From positions 1 through 64,000 of the forward strand of contig CANJNY010000014.1 in assembly GCA_947475715.1 (NCBI GenBank): a stretch of 64,000 bases of DNA, given 5' to 3'. The position numbers and the translations under genes are program-made. The notes beneath the pieces were generated by a model, which ran no database searches, had not been told where the DNA came from, and saw only the letters and a list, made by a program, of their open reading frames with translations. Position 1 is the first letter of the stretch, and every line of letters starts with the position of its first letter. The DNA is from Prolixibacteraceae bacterium. Lineage in GTDB: Bacteria > Bacteroidota > Bacteroidia > Bacteroidales > Prolixibacteraceae. Of the stretch, positions 37,876 through 46,700 are shown one piece after another.

Positions 37876-39420
37876 TTAATCTTTTACGGTTAATGCACCC
37901 GTTGGGCATGCCTGGGCCACTTTTTCGGCAGTTTCTGCAAGGCCTGCTTCCAATGTTTCATTAAAAGGGACACCAATTTGAACATCGAATCCACGACCAA
38001 TATATGAGAATCCATATTTCTCCTGATATTTTGATGTCAATCGCACACAAATTCCACATTTAATGCATTTCAAAGGTTCATAAACGATTGAATGGGCAAA
38101 ATGCTTTGTCATCAACTTACGCACATTGCCAGCGTACCGGCGTTGGTTTGCATTATATTTTCCTGATAAATCCCTTAATTTGCAATTTTCGATATCACGG
38201 CAGTCACAATGGAGACATCGTTTGGCCTCAAGCATTGCCTCTTCCTGTGTATAACCTTTTGATATTATGTCGTTTGAAATAACCTTACCGGATAGCACCG
38301 ATTCTTTCAAATATTCCGAAATCTCATCCTGAAACAGTCTCCCAAAACGCGAATTAAATAACCTGGGTTCCCCCCTGGGTTCTTCGCCGGATAAATATTG
38401 TTTTACAGACCAGGCCACCTCTTTTCCCTGCCCGATTGGACGGACAGACATTCTGGAAAATCGCAAGGTGTTTCCAATGGCAAAAACCCCCTTCATTGAA
38501 GTTTCATAGCTGTTCCGTTCTGCATCTATTCCTTTGGCATGGGTCAGAAATCCCCAATCCCGCAGCTCGTCAACAATTGCACCAGTAGCAATAACTACTG
38601 CATCAAATTGAGTTGAAATTTGCTGAAATAAAGATTTATCAATTGCTGTATCACCAATAAACAGCACTCCTGTGCTCAATATGGCGCTGATATCCCGGTC
38701 CAGAACGGCTACAGGCAACACTTCAGGATCGATATTGGTCCGAAGTAACCCGCCAGGGGCCAACTCTTTATCATATAATACTGTTTGATAACCATTTAAC
38801 TGAATATAAAATGCAGCGGCCAGACCGGCAGGTCCAGCGCCTATAATGGCCACCTTCTTCCCGTTCAGTGGAAGTGCGTCGAAGGGATGAAGATCATTTT
38901 CGTCCCCCACAAATCGTTTCAGCAGGCATATTGACACCGAAGAATCGACTGTTCCCCGGTGACAGGCGCCTTCGCATGGAGCGGGACAGATTCTTCCCAA
39001 AACTGAAGGAAGTGCGATATCTTTTTTGACCACTCTTAAGGCCTCTTTGAATTTTCCTGCTGCAATTAATCTGTTCATTTGCGGAATATCCATGTGTGCC
39101 GGGCATGTCACCTGACATGGTGCCTGACAATCCCCGACGTGTTCGCTTAAAAGTAGCTCCAGGCCGGTTAACCGGGCTTCTCTGATCTCCTGATCATCTG
39201 TAATTATGGACATACCTTCGGTTGCGGGTACCGAGCACGATGGAAATAAACGGCCATTCTCCCCATCCTTTACAAGACAGAGCATGCATGATGTAAAATG
39301 TCCCAGCTCATCATTATAACAGAGCGACGGAACCTTAAATCCTGCTGCCTCGGCCGCTTTGATTAACGGAGTCCCATCTTCAACTAAAATATTCTCCCCG
39401 TTTATCTTGATTTGAATCAT
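37876..39420 (-). CDS. 2Fe-2S / GltD-like FAD oxidoreductase subunit lacking the NAD(P)H domain
   Basis: 514 aa, cytosolic. Domains in order: NuoG-like 2Fe-2S ferredoxin domain (about 1-80, CMLC and flanking Cys), a Cys-rich GltD N-terminal 4Fe-4S domain (DCQAPCQVTCPAHMD about 97-111; ICPAPCEGACHRG about 143-155), an FAD Rossmann fold (VAIIGAGPAGLAAAFYIQL, about 189-207), and a C-terminal ferredoxin part (CDCRDIENC; CIKCGICVRL; QACPTGAL). In GltD and NfnB an NAD(P)H Rossmann domain is inserted in the FAD domain; here it appears deleted. Electrons therefore probably come from the NuoEF-like partner encoded 43 bp upstream. Confidence 0.82.
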   Translation of the reverse strand: MIQIKINGENILVEDGTPLIKAAEAAGFKVPSLCYNDELGHFTSCMLCLVKDGENGRLFPSCSVPATEGMSIITDDQEIREARLTGLELLLSEHVGDCQAPCQVTCPAHMDIPQMNRLIAAGKFKEALRVVKKDIALPSVLGRICPAPCEGACHRGTVDSSVSICLLKRFVGDENDLHPFDALPLNGKKVAIIGAGPAGLAAAFYIQLNGYQTVLYDKELAPGGLLRTNIDPEVLPVAVLDRDISAILSTGVLFIGDTAIDKSLFQQISTQFDAVVIATGAIVDELRDWGFLTHAKGIDAERNSYETSMKGVFAIGNTLRFSRMSVRPIGQGKEVAWSVKQYLSGEEPRGEPRLFNSRFGRLFQDEISEYLKESVLSGKVISNDIISKGYTQEEAMLEAKRCLHCDCRDIENCKLRDLSGKYNANQRRYAGNVRKLMTKHFAHSIVYEPLKCIKCGICVRLTSKYQEKYGFSYIGRGFDVQIGVPFNETLEAGLAETAEKVAQACPTGALTVKD

Positions 39421-39463
39421 TAATGTTTTACAAATTTTAATGGATTATTAATCTTTAAAATAA

Positions 39464-41803
39464 TTATTTTACAACTACCGCATCAACAGGGCATACCTGA
39501 CGACAGGCATCACATTTGATGCATAAATCGGTATTAATCACATGTTTTTGATGAGGAAGAAAAGGAATCGCCTCTACCGGGCACCGTTGCACACAAAGGG
39601 TACAACCGATACAATCATCATTAATTGAGTATTTTATCAGCTCAGGACATTTTCCTGTAGGGCAAATACCTTGTAAATGAGCCTCATATTCCTCTCTGAA
39701 ATATTTTAACGTACTCAGAATCGGATTTGGAGCTGTACGTCCCAGCCCGCAAAGGGAACCTTTACCGGTCCATTCGGCAAGTGTTTCCAGTTTCTCCAGA
39801 TCACCAGGCTGACCCTTTCCGCTGGTCAGATTATCCATAATATCGAGCATCCGTTTGGTTCCTACGCGGCAAAACGTACATTTGCCACACGACTCATCCT
39901 GAGTAAACGAAAGGAAGAAACGGGCAATATCTACCATACAATCGGTATCGTCAAGGACGATCAATCCACCTGAACCCATCATTGCACCAAGGCTTGTAAG
40001 AGATTCATAATCAATGGGTGTATCCTGAAGAGTTGCAGGTATACAGCCACCCGAAGGCCCTCCTATCTGGACTGCTTTAAATTGGCGTCCATTGGCAATT
40101 CCACCCCCTATTTCTTCAACGATCTGCCTGATAGTCATACCCATCGGAACTTCAATCAATCCTCCGCGGGCTACTTTCCCGGCAAGAGCAAACACCTTCG
40201 TTCCTTTGCTTTTCTCCGTTCCAATTCGGGTAAACTGGTCGACAGTATCCCGCATAATGAAAGAAATCTGGGCAAATGTTTCAGTATTATTAACCAGGGT
40301 GGGTAATCCGAACACTCCTTTCACTGCCGGAAAGGGTGGCCGCAGATGAGGAAAACCGCGGTTACCTTCAATTGACTGAATTAAGGCAGTCTCCTCGCCG
40401 CAGACAAAAGCCCCGGCACCTTCGTAAATTTGAACATTAAAATTGAAACCAGAACCAAGTATATTATTGCCTATCAGGTTATTATTCCTGCATATCGCGA
40501 GGGCCTCCCGGATTCGGGTTACTGCGAGGGGATATTCTGCACGAATATAAAAGTAACCTTCGCTGCTGTTTACGGCATAAGCTGCAATAATCATCCCTTC
40601 GATAACGCGGTATGGATACGATTCGAGCAACATACGGTCCATAAACGCTCCCGGATCACCTTCGTCACCATTGCAAATCAGATATTTAATTGCGCTCTCC
40701 TGTCTGGCTACAAGCTCCCATTTAATCCCGGTAGGAAAGCCAGCCCCTCCCCGACCCCGGATTCCACTTATTTTAATCTTATCAATAACCTGTTCCGGCG
40801 TAAATTCGCTGAACACTTTTTTAAGCGCCAAAAAACCACCATGCTGCTTATACTCCTCAATATCAAGCGGGTTTATCATTCCCCGGTGTTCTGTTGCGAT
40901 CGGAAATTGTTTTCCCAGAAAGGAAGAGACCTGTTTTTCCCTGATATTGAGTTCATAACGTTCGATACCCTTCCATTGCTGATCGGTTTGAATGTTCTCA
41001 ATGGCATTCCAAAATTTATTTTTTAACCTCGAAAAACGACCCACCGGCTGAAAATGAGAGGTTACAATTTGCTGTATATCTTCAGGTTTTACTTTTGAAT
41101 AGAGTGTTGGCTCCCCTTTGGTGGGAACAATTTCGACAAGAGGTACCTGATGGCACATCCCTACGCACCCCACACTTTTAAGTTTTACATGCAACCCGGT
41201 TTGATTAATCGTTTGTTCTACGGCATCTTTAATGTCACTGCTACCACTGGCCACGCAACACGAACCGAGGCCGATCCTTATTTCACCCTGTATTTCAGTT
41301 CCATCACCCTTTCGAAACAGGTTTTTTCCTTTTTTATCCTTAATGCTTTCGAAATCTTTAATAATATCAGCCGCCTTGTCGGAAGTTACATGCCCGTATG
41401 TGACCTGATCGATCTGAACAACAGGAGCTAACGTACAACATCCCAGACAACTCACCTTTTCGATGGTGTATTTTCGCTCTTGATCGGTGTTCTGCCCCTC
41501 TTTCAGATTAAATGCCCTTCTCAATGAATCATATACCAGTCCCGCCCCTTTAACATGGCAGGCAGTGCCCACGCAAACCCGTACAATATGTTCGCCAACG
41601 GGAGCCAGTCTGAATTGGGAATAAAAACTTGCCACACCGATTATTTCGGCAGGATTTATATCCGTAGTTTCGCTAACCCTTCGTAAAGCATCCTCAGGCA
41701 AATAGTTATATTCACGCTGAATTGCCTGAAGAATAGGAATTAAAGCAGTTTTTGTACTCCCCTTTTCTGCAATTGTACGATCTATCTTACTTAGGTCAAT
41801 CAT
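39464..41803 (-). CDS. NuoE-NuoF fusion, NADH-oxidising flavo-iron-sulfur subunit
   Basis: 779 aa, cytosolic. Domains: NuoE-like thioredoxin-fold 2Fe-2S (about 1-155; CVGTACH and CLGCC), a second thioredoxin-like 2Fe-2S segment (about 170-245; GSCCVASG and GCVGMC), the NuoF core with NADH/FMN motifs (GRGGAGFPTGIKWE about 350, CNGDEGDPGAFMDR about 378), the N3 4Fe-4S cluster SCGKCTFCRVG (about 630), and two C-terminal 4Fe-4S clusters (CIGCTLCVQRCP, CIKCDACRQVCP). This is the architecture of HydB/HydC-type or HndC-type subunits of bifurcating enzymes, fused into one chain. No hydrogenase or formate dehydrogenase subunit is nearby. Confidence 0.9.
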   Translation of the reverse strand: MIDLSKIDRTIAEKGSTKTALIPILQAIQREYNYLPEDALRRVSETTDINPAEIIGVASFYSQFRLAPVGEHIVRVCVGTACHVKGAGLVYDSLRRAFNLKEGQNTDQERKYTIEKVSCLGCCTLAPVVQIDQVTYGHVTSDKAADIIKDFESIKDKKGKNLFRKGDGTEIQGEIRIGLGSCCVASGSSDIKDAVEQTINQTGLHVKLKSVGCVGMCHQVPLVEIVPTKGEPTLYSKVKPEDIQQIVTSHFQPVGRFSRLKNKFWNAIENIQTDQQWKGIERYELNIREKQVSSFLGKQFPIATEHRGMINPLDIEEYKQHGGFLALKKVFSEFTPEQVIDKIKISGIRGRGGAGFPTGIKWELVARQESAIKYLICNGDEGDPGAFMDRMLLESYPYRVIEGMIIAAYAVNSSEGYFYIRAEYPLAVTRIREALAICRNNNLIGNNILGSGFNFNVQIYEGAGAFVCGEETALIQSIEGNRGFPHLRPPFPAVKGVFGLPTLVNNTETFAQISFIMRDTVDQFTRIGTEKSKGTKVFALAGKVARGGLIEVPMGMTIRQIVEEIGGGIANGRQFKAVQIGGPSGGCIPATLQDTPIDYESLTSLGAMMGSGGLIVLDDTDCMVDIARFFLSFTQDESCGKCTFCRVGTKRMLDIMDNLTSGKGQPGDLEKLETLAEWTGKGSLCGLGRTAPNPILSTLKYFREEYEAHLQGICPTGKCPELIKYSINDDCIGCTLCVQRCPVEAIPFLPHQKHVINTDLCIKCDACRQVCPVDAVVVK

Positions 41804-41839
41804 TATCCCGATTTTGAACCATTTGAAAAACTTTGAATC

Positions 41840-43663
41840 TTATTTTTTACCGATACAATAGATGAATTTTGGGGTCCGCAGATACATCCTTCCATCCTTA
41901 AAGCAAGGGGTGGTGGTAATTTTTTCCCCGGCATCCCCCTGGCCAAGAATTTTCTCCGATTTTCCTACTTCAAAAACCTTCATCTTTCCGGCAGTATTAA
42001 ATGTATATAATTTATTATCAACAATAACCGGTGATGAATAGAAACCGGTCCCATCTTCTTTAACCCAGTATTTCTCCCCTGTTTTAGCATCATAACACGC
42101 CAGTACGCCATAGCTTGTAGTTATAAAAAGGAGGCCATTCGCAGCTACCGGACTGGCAACTTCAGGCATATATTCGTCACTTTCCCAGACTTTTGCTTTT
42201 TTTACCGGATCAATAGCCACGAGTCGGGCATATTCATTTGCGGCAAAAACCAGACCGTTGCCGAATCCCGGAGATGGTCCGACCTCTCCCATCATACAAT
42301 CGACTGACCAAAGTTCTTTTCCCGTTTCGATGTCATAACCGGCTACCATAGGGTCGGTGGAGAGGATGACCTGATATTTTCCACTGATCTCGGCTAAAAT
42401 CGGGCTTGCCCATGATATTTTCCCCTTTCGAAGGGTTTCCCATGCTGTCTCTCCTGTTGTAGCTTTGAGGGCCATCAGCTTTCTGCTTTTATTTGTATCG
42501 TACTGGATAAAGATTTTATCTTTCCACATGATTAGTGACGAGGCATGACCGTAGTGGTTATCAGGAACTCCAAGATTGCGTCCCCACACTCGCGCACCAT
42601 CCATATCAAAACAGATAATATCCCCGGTTGCAAACATCGCAAACACGTGATTACCATCGGTGGTAAGCGAAGAAGCTGCGTAACCGGTATCTTCAGTAAC
42701 CTTCGGTGCTAAAGCCGGACTCCCCCGGATCTTGTCAACCGCCTGTTTCCAAAGCAGTTTACCTGAAACAATATCAAAGCAATACACTTCACGCAAATTA
42801 TTATCAGCTCCCGACAGAAACAACTTTTTATCCCAGATTACGGGTGAATTATACCCTTTTTGGGGAACCTGAGTTTTCCAGATTACATTTTTTCCCGAGG
42901 CTGCATCCCATTCAACAGGGGTTCCTTTTGAATAAAATACACCATTTCCAAACGGACCCCGAAATGAAGGAACGTTTGCCCTGATCTCTTTGGAATCCGG
43001 AAAAGCACTTTTTACTCTGACCTGTGGAGGTACCTTTTCTGAATTTACCGCGCCTACAGGGTTAGTATTTGTCGAATTAGCAGGGTTAACCGAAGAATCC
43101 ACTTTTGCAGCAGGCTGACCAACCCGGATAATCTCAATTTTGTCCTGATCATCTGCAGGTTTATTTTTTGTAACGGCTTCATTCACTGAATACTTTCGGA
43201 GGTGATCAACCGAAGCGTAGGAGGCCGCCAATCCAAAAACGATCAGACAAATGCCCGTGACAACAACCCATCGCTGAGTCATCATCCTACTGATCAATTC
43301 ATTATCTGTTTTCTCCAACGGTTCATCAATCTTAGCTCTTAAGCTGATCAAAACCCGTAATGAAAATGCCAGAACTATTGAACCGAACAGTAAAAGATAA
43401 CCTCCGGTTTTAACTTGCCATTGAGCGTTAAAATAGGCCTTACGGGCAAGCAGGTCAAAATTCCGGATCTCCTGCTTTAATTCATCACTATTGGGTTCCT
43501 GACTGAGTCGTTTTACTAATGAGGTAAGCGCCTTACTTTCAAGAGGTTTATTCATGGACATCTGCATGAAATTGAGTAACAGCAGCAATGCCACTGTTAA
43601 GCAGAATATCCCTGAAACCAGGGCAATATTGAAAGATAATTTCAGTTTACTATCGTGTTCCAT
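41840..43663 (-). CDS. Membrane-anchored PQQ-like beta-propeller protein
   Basis: 607 aa from the ATG at 43663 (MEHDSKLKLSF; two extra codons are possible). Three hydrophobic helices (about 9-31, 78-99 and 130-150) anchor it in the inner membrane; a Pro/Asn/Ser linker (about 165-215) leads to a periplasmic propeller (about 225-607) with blades such as VYCFDIVSGKLLWKQAVD and VAGYDIETGKELWSVD. It starts FRGPFGNGVF, related to the WRGP start of the secreted propellers in this cluster. It lies between the NuoEF-like gene and the NosR-like gene on the same strand and may connect the redox chain to the periplasmic propellers. Confidence 0.85.
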   Translation of the reverse strand: MEHDSKLKLSFNIALVSGIFCLTVALLLLLNFMQMSMNKPLESKALTSLVKRLSQEPNSDELKQEIRNFDLLARKAYFNAQWQVKTGGYLLLFGSIVLAFSLRVLISLRAKIDEPLEKTDNELISRMMTQRWVVVTGICLIVFGLAASYASVDHLRKYSVNEAVTKNKPADDQDKIEIIRVGQPAAKVDSSVNPANSTNTNPVGAVNSEKVPPQVRVKSAFPDSKEIRANVPSFRGPFGNGVFYSKGTPVEWDAASGKNVIWKTQVPQKGYNSPVIWDKKLFLSGADNNLREVYCFDIVSGKLLWKQAVDKIRGSPALAPKVTEDTGYAASSLTTDGNHVFAMFATGDIICFDMDGARVWGRNLGVPDNHYGHASSLIMWKDKIFIQYDTNKSRKLMALKATTGETAWETLRKGKISWASPILAEISGKYQVILSTDPMVAGYDIETGKELWSVDCMMGEVGPSPGFGNGLVFAANEYARLVAIDPVKKAKVWESDEYMPEVASPVAANGLLFITTSYGVLACYDAKTGEKYWVKEDGTGFYSSPVIVDNKLYTFNTAGKMKVFEVGKSEKILGQGDAGEKITTTPCFKDGRMYLRTPKFIYCIGKK

Positions 43664-43686
43664 TCTCATGAGTGATTAAAACATCA

Positions 43687-44946
43687 TTATTTTACCGGAC
43701 AATAGCTAACACAGCGGACACAGCTGTAACAATTTCCTTTATCAGGTTGATAGTCATATTTCGTCCTGAAGATGATCTGATTGAGCAAGGTCATTCCAAT
43801 GACGAGCCCCATAAATCCGCCGGCAATCCAGCATCCGGTATAAAATTTCTGACGAATTATTGTAGCTTCACTGACAAGCATTTCCATTGATTTACCTGAA
43901 CTAAGAAAGGCCTGAACATCCAGGTTTTTTTCATCATTTTGAACTTCAGGATTTCTGATTAAGAGTTCTGCAAGATAAACTTTGGAGTTGGCTTTTGAGA
44001 TCCAGGTATGTGCCATTGATCCCGCAAATCCACCTGTCAGAATCCAGATGGGGATCAATATAACATAAACCAGGAATCGGTTTACGCCCCATATCCTCTT
44101 CTTTACCAGCTTTTCATCGGTGGGATAATCTATTGCGTCAAAGGGGCATGAATCGCTGCATAGTTTACATTGAATGCAAGCGGCAGGGGTTATTGGCAGA
44201 TGCCATTTTGAAAACCTTGACATCCAGTTTAATAACACTCCGTAAGGGCATAAGAAGCGGCAGTATGGTCGGGCAATAAACATTCCCATCAATAAAAATG
44301 CAATCCCAAGGACCACCATGTGAAATGCCGCATCCATCCGAAAGATTCCCACAAACGGATCGTATCTGCAAATTATAAAATCTGTACCCGTAGCTGCAAA
44401 TAAGAGGGCTAATGAAAGGTAGAGATATGGAATAAGCCCAAGGATTTGCCGTAACCACTGCGGCATAGATAAAGGATTAACAATCAATAAGTCCTGAATG
44501 GCACCCAATGAACACGCTCCGGCACAAAAGGTTCTTCCAAAATAGAGGGTGAAAACGAGAGGAATGAGAAAAAAAAGTAACGTAGTGATTGAAATGGCAT
44601 ATCCCGGGTCGAAAATCGTAAGGGCAACATTCTGAACAGACCCGATGGAACAAATGCACCCATCCCTGTAAAAACCGAAGTAAAGCAAGGTAAATACAGA
44701 TAGCCAGACCATTTTTTTACGCGAACGGTTTTTGATGGCTATCCAGCTTGCCAGAGAGAGAACTATCAATAATACAAAAACATCGGTATATTCGAGTGCC
44801 AAAGCACGAGGTTCCGGGGTTACGGGGGTTGGCTGACTGTATCCTGTTCCAAATTCAGGTTTCGGAAACCGCTGTTTTTGAGCGATTCCCTCCAAACTGA
44901 AAATCAGCAAGGCAAAAATCAACACTATTTTAGTCCATTTATTCAT
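43687..44946 (-). CDS. NosR/NapH-like membrane polyferredoxin
   Basis: 419 aa. Signal-anchor helix at the N-terminus, then about five more membrane helices. Cys motifs: GCICSIGSVQN (97-106), RTFCAGACSLGAIQD (138-151), RPYCRFLCPYGVLLN (226-240, the CxxxCP motif of NosR/NapH/RdxA), a cytosolic 4Fe-4S site CIQCKLCSDSCP (257-268) and a C-terminal CYSCVRCVSYCP. The periplasmic FMN domain of true NosR is missing. Such proteins carry electrons from quinol or a cytosolic donor across the membrane. Its 20-bp spacing to the Tat-ferredoxin gene and the order resemble napG-napH. Confidence 0.85.
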   Translation of the reverse strand: MNKWTKIVLIFALLIFSLEGIAQKQRFPKPEFGTGYSQPTPVTPEPRALALEYTDVFVLLIVLSLASWIAIKNRSRKKMVWLSVFTLLYFGFYRDGCICSIGSVQNVALTIFDPGYAISITTLLFFLIPLVFTLYFGRTFCAGACSLGAIQDLLIVNPLSMPQWLRQILGLIPYLYLSLALLFAATGTDFIICRYDPFVGIFRMDAAFHMVVLGIAFLLMGMFIARPYCRFLCPYGVLLNWMSRFSKWHLPITPAACIQCKLCSDSCPFDAIDYPTDEKLVKKRIWGVNRFLVYVILIPIWILTGGFAGSMAHTWISKANSKVYLAELLIRNPEVQNDEKNLDVQAFLSSGKSMEMLVSEATIIRQKFYTGCWIAGGFMGLVIGMTLLNQIIFRTKYDYQPDKGNCYSCVRCVSYCPVK

Positions 44947-44966
44947 TTTTCAATTTGTTTTCCGGA

Positions 44967-45536
44967 TTACCCCTCTTTTGTGAAACTCCCCTTGACTTTA
45001 TAAGCATTGCTGGCTTTAACCCGCGAAATCGCTTCAGAGGGACATAGCCTGGCGATCGAACATTGATTACAATTCAGACAGCGATTCTGAATAATCTGCA
45101 AATGGAGCGATCCATTCCCAAACGAGGTACAACCTTTGACACATTTTGCACAACCGATGCAAAGTTTCTCATCAATAACATATTCAAAATAAGGCTCTTC
45201 AATATATTTTCGTTGTATAGCAGCAGTTGGACAAAGCTGATTTTCAGCGGCCGTTGAACGTTGATTCGCATCGGGCTTCAGATAACCGCCGCAGAGGTCG
45301 CAATAACCACAAAGATCGAATGAATGAATACACTTTACTGCTGACGGGGTCATCACACACGAGGTGGCACACCTGCCGCATTGGGTGCATTTAAAAGGAT
45401 CAATTTGCCAGACATACTTCTCCGTGGTGAGGTGCCTTGCCCCAATTCCTCCGACAACTCCCAGCGTAAGCAGCAACGAAACACGGGTCCCTTTTTTAAT
45501 AAAATCGCGCCTGCTGTTTTTATAACTATTTTCCAT
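44967..45536 (-). CDS. Tat-exported 4Fe-4S ferredoxin (NapG-like)
   Basis: 189 aa. Twin-arginine signal SRRDFIKKG (8-16) followed by a hydrophobic stretch (about 17-33) that may stay as an anchor. Four 4Fe-4S motifs: CTQCGRCATSCV (about 50), CGYCDLCGGY with later LCP (about 77), CIGCAKCVKGC (about 125) and CLNCNQCSIARLCP (about 150). This is the NapG/NrfC/DmsB-like periplasmic ferredoxin type. It overlaps the 66-aa protein gene by 11 bp and precedes the NosR-like gene, so the pair likely forms a transmembrane electron relay. Confidence 0.88.
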   Translation of the reverse strand: MENSYKNSRRDFIKKGTRVSLLLTLGVVGGIGARHLTTEKYVWQIDPFKCTQCGRCATSCVMTPSAVKCIHSFDLCGYCDLCGGYLKPDANQRSTAAENQLCPTAAIQRKYIEEPYFEYVIDEKLCIGCAKCVKGCTSFGNGSLHLQIIQNRCLNCNQCSIARLCPSEAISRVKASNAYKVKGSFTKEG

Positions 45537-45726
45537 TTTTTCGCTCCTTATTTACTTGTGGGAGTTCACATTTAGCGTATTTACCGCAATTTCGGCATAA
45601 GGGTCCTGCAGAACAATTTTCGGGCGTAACAACCTTCTGTTCAGCCAAGAGAAATGCACTCAGAAGTCCGATCCCGGATAAGATAACCCAACGTCCTGCA
45701 TGTTTAAAAAAATCTTTTCGGTTCAT
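45526..45726 (-). CDS. Small membrane protein with a four-Cys motif
   Basis: 66 aa. The N-terminus MNRKDFFKHAGR resembles a Tat signal with Arg-Lys in place of the twin arginines, followed by a hydrophobic helix (about 13-28). The short mature part has Cys38, Cys44, Cys47 and Cys53 (CX5CX2CX5C), which could bind one Fe-S cluster or zinc. The ATG overlaps the stop of the NHL-like gene by one base (TAATG) and the end overlaps the Tat-ferredoxin gene by 11 bp, so translation of all three is coupled. A real gene by context; function unknown. Confidence 0.7.
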   Translation of the reverse strand: MNRKDFFKHAGRWVILSGIGLLSAFLLAEQKVVTPENCSAGPLCRNCGKYAKCELPQVNKERKNGK

Positions 45727-46691
45727 TATTTCTCTTTTTTTACAAATTGCCGGATCATCTTCTTATCCAAATCCAGCGCATAAATATTTCCCGAATTATC
45801 GGTGGCTAAATCTGGTGGATGGCTGTTTTGCTCAAATTTTGAAGGGGCTGCTACAACACCCAGAAACTCACCCGAAGGTTTATAGATTTTGATCCTCACT
45901 CTCCCTTTTTCACTGGTTACAAAACTACCATCGGGGAGAAAGGCGAAATGAGCAGGATTGCAGCATCCGCTAAAACCTTCAATCCGAACAGAAGTTGCCT
46001 TCCACCATGTGCGAAGATCACCATTGATCGTATAGTTTTCAAGTGCATGTTTTCCAGGGTTGACTACCCAAAACTCGCCATCTGCATTAAAAGCGATATC
46101 AAAATAGGGACTTGGAATAATAAATCCATGAATCTGTTCGTTTTCGGATTTGCCTTCAATTACCCCAAGTGATAACCCTTCAGGATTATACTTCCTTATA
46201 ATTCGTTTTCCTGCATCAGCGATAAAAATAATACCCGATTTTTCAGTGATTGAGGTGATTACCGTACTGTCGGAAAAAGAGTTCCAGTCCATAATTTTCA
46301 CCCCATCGCCAGTTAGTACGGAAACTGACTTTCGAAAACCAATAAATATATTTTGTGCCGAAGTATAAACGCAGGTTGGTTTTTGGTCGAATTTAAATTC
46401 ATGAATTAACTTTCCATAGCTGTCGATGATTTGCATTTTCTGATCGCCAACAACATAAATCTGATCCTTCGTGCAGCAGATCCCTGCCGGTTCAGAGAAG
46501 TTTATCGTAAAATCACGAATTTCAGTATAAATAATTTGTGAATTATCAACCTTTTCAAATGATGTAAGATTAAGTGCATACGGATTTTCGGGTAACTCAT
46601 CAGGTTTGGAAGAGTAATAGTCAAGTGTAACAACTGTTACAATTACAATGGTCAGAATAATTAAAAAAATAACAATACCCTTGTTTTTCAT
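45726..46691 (-). CDS. Membrane-anchored NHL-like beta-propeller protein
   Basis: 321 aa from the ATG at 46691 (the frame also opens at a TTG 9 nt upstream). One N-terminal helix (KGIVIFLIILTIVIVTVVTL) anchors it with a periplasmic propeller of NHL/6-bladed type: repeated G..(F)-x-x-P-x-(G/F)-(I)-(A)-(F)-D strands such as YFDIAFNADGEFWVVNPGKH and DLATDNSGNIYALDLDKK. The segment SGCCNPAHFAF contains a Cys-Cys pair and PAGICCTKDQ another; their meaning is unclear. It directly follows the fourth PQQ-like propeller and is coupled to the 66-aa Cys protein. Confidence 0.78.
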   Translation of the reverse strand: MKNKGIVIFLIILTIVIVTVVTLDYYSSKPDELPENPYALNLTSFEKVDNSQIIYTEIRDFTINFSEPAGICCTKDQIYVVGDQKMQIIDSYGKLIHEFKFDQKPTCVYTSAQNIFIGFRKSVSVLTGDGVKIMDWNSFSDSTVITSITEKSGIIFIADAGKRIIRKYNPEGLSLGVIEGKSENEQIHGFIIPSPYFDIAFNADGEFWVVNPGKHALENYTINGDLRTWWKATSVRIEGFSGCCNPAHFAFLPDGSFVTSEKGRVRIKIYKPSGEFLGVVAAPSKFEQNSHPPDLATDNSGNIYALDLDKKMIRQFVKKEK

Positions 46692-46700
46692 AAGCTCCAA

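Noticed and set aside
40430-41026. Long antisense open frame opposite the NuoE-NuoF fusion
   Set aside because: It mirrors codon structure of the strongly conserved gene on the minus strand and has no recognisable domains.
37876-41803. A [FeFe] hydrogenase or formate dehydrogenase complex
   Set aside because: The NuoEF fusion has the HydB-like architecture, but no H-cluster domain (TSCCP / PCxxK motifs) and no molybdopterin subunit is present in the window.
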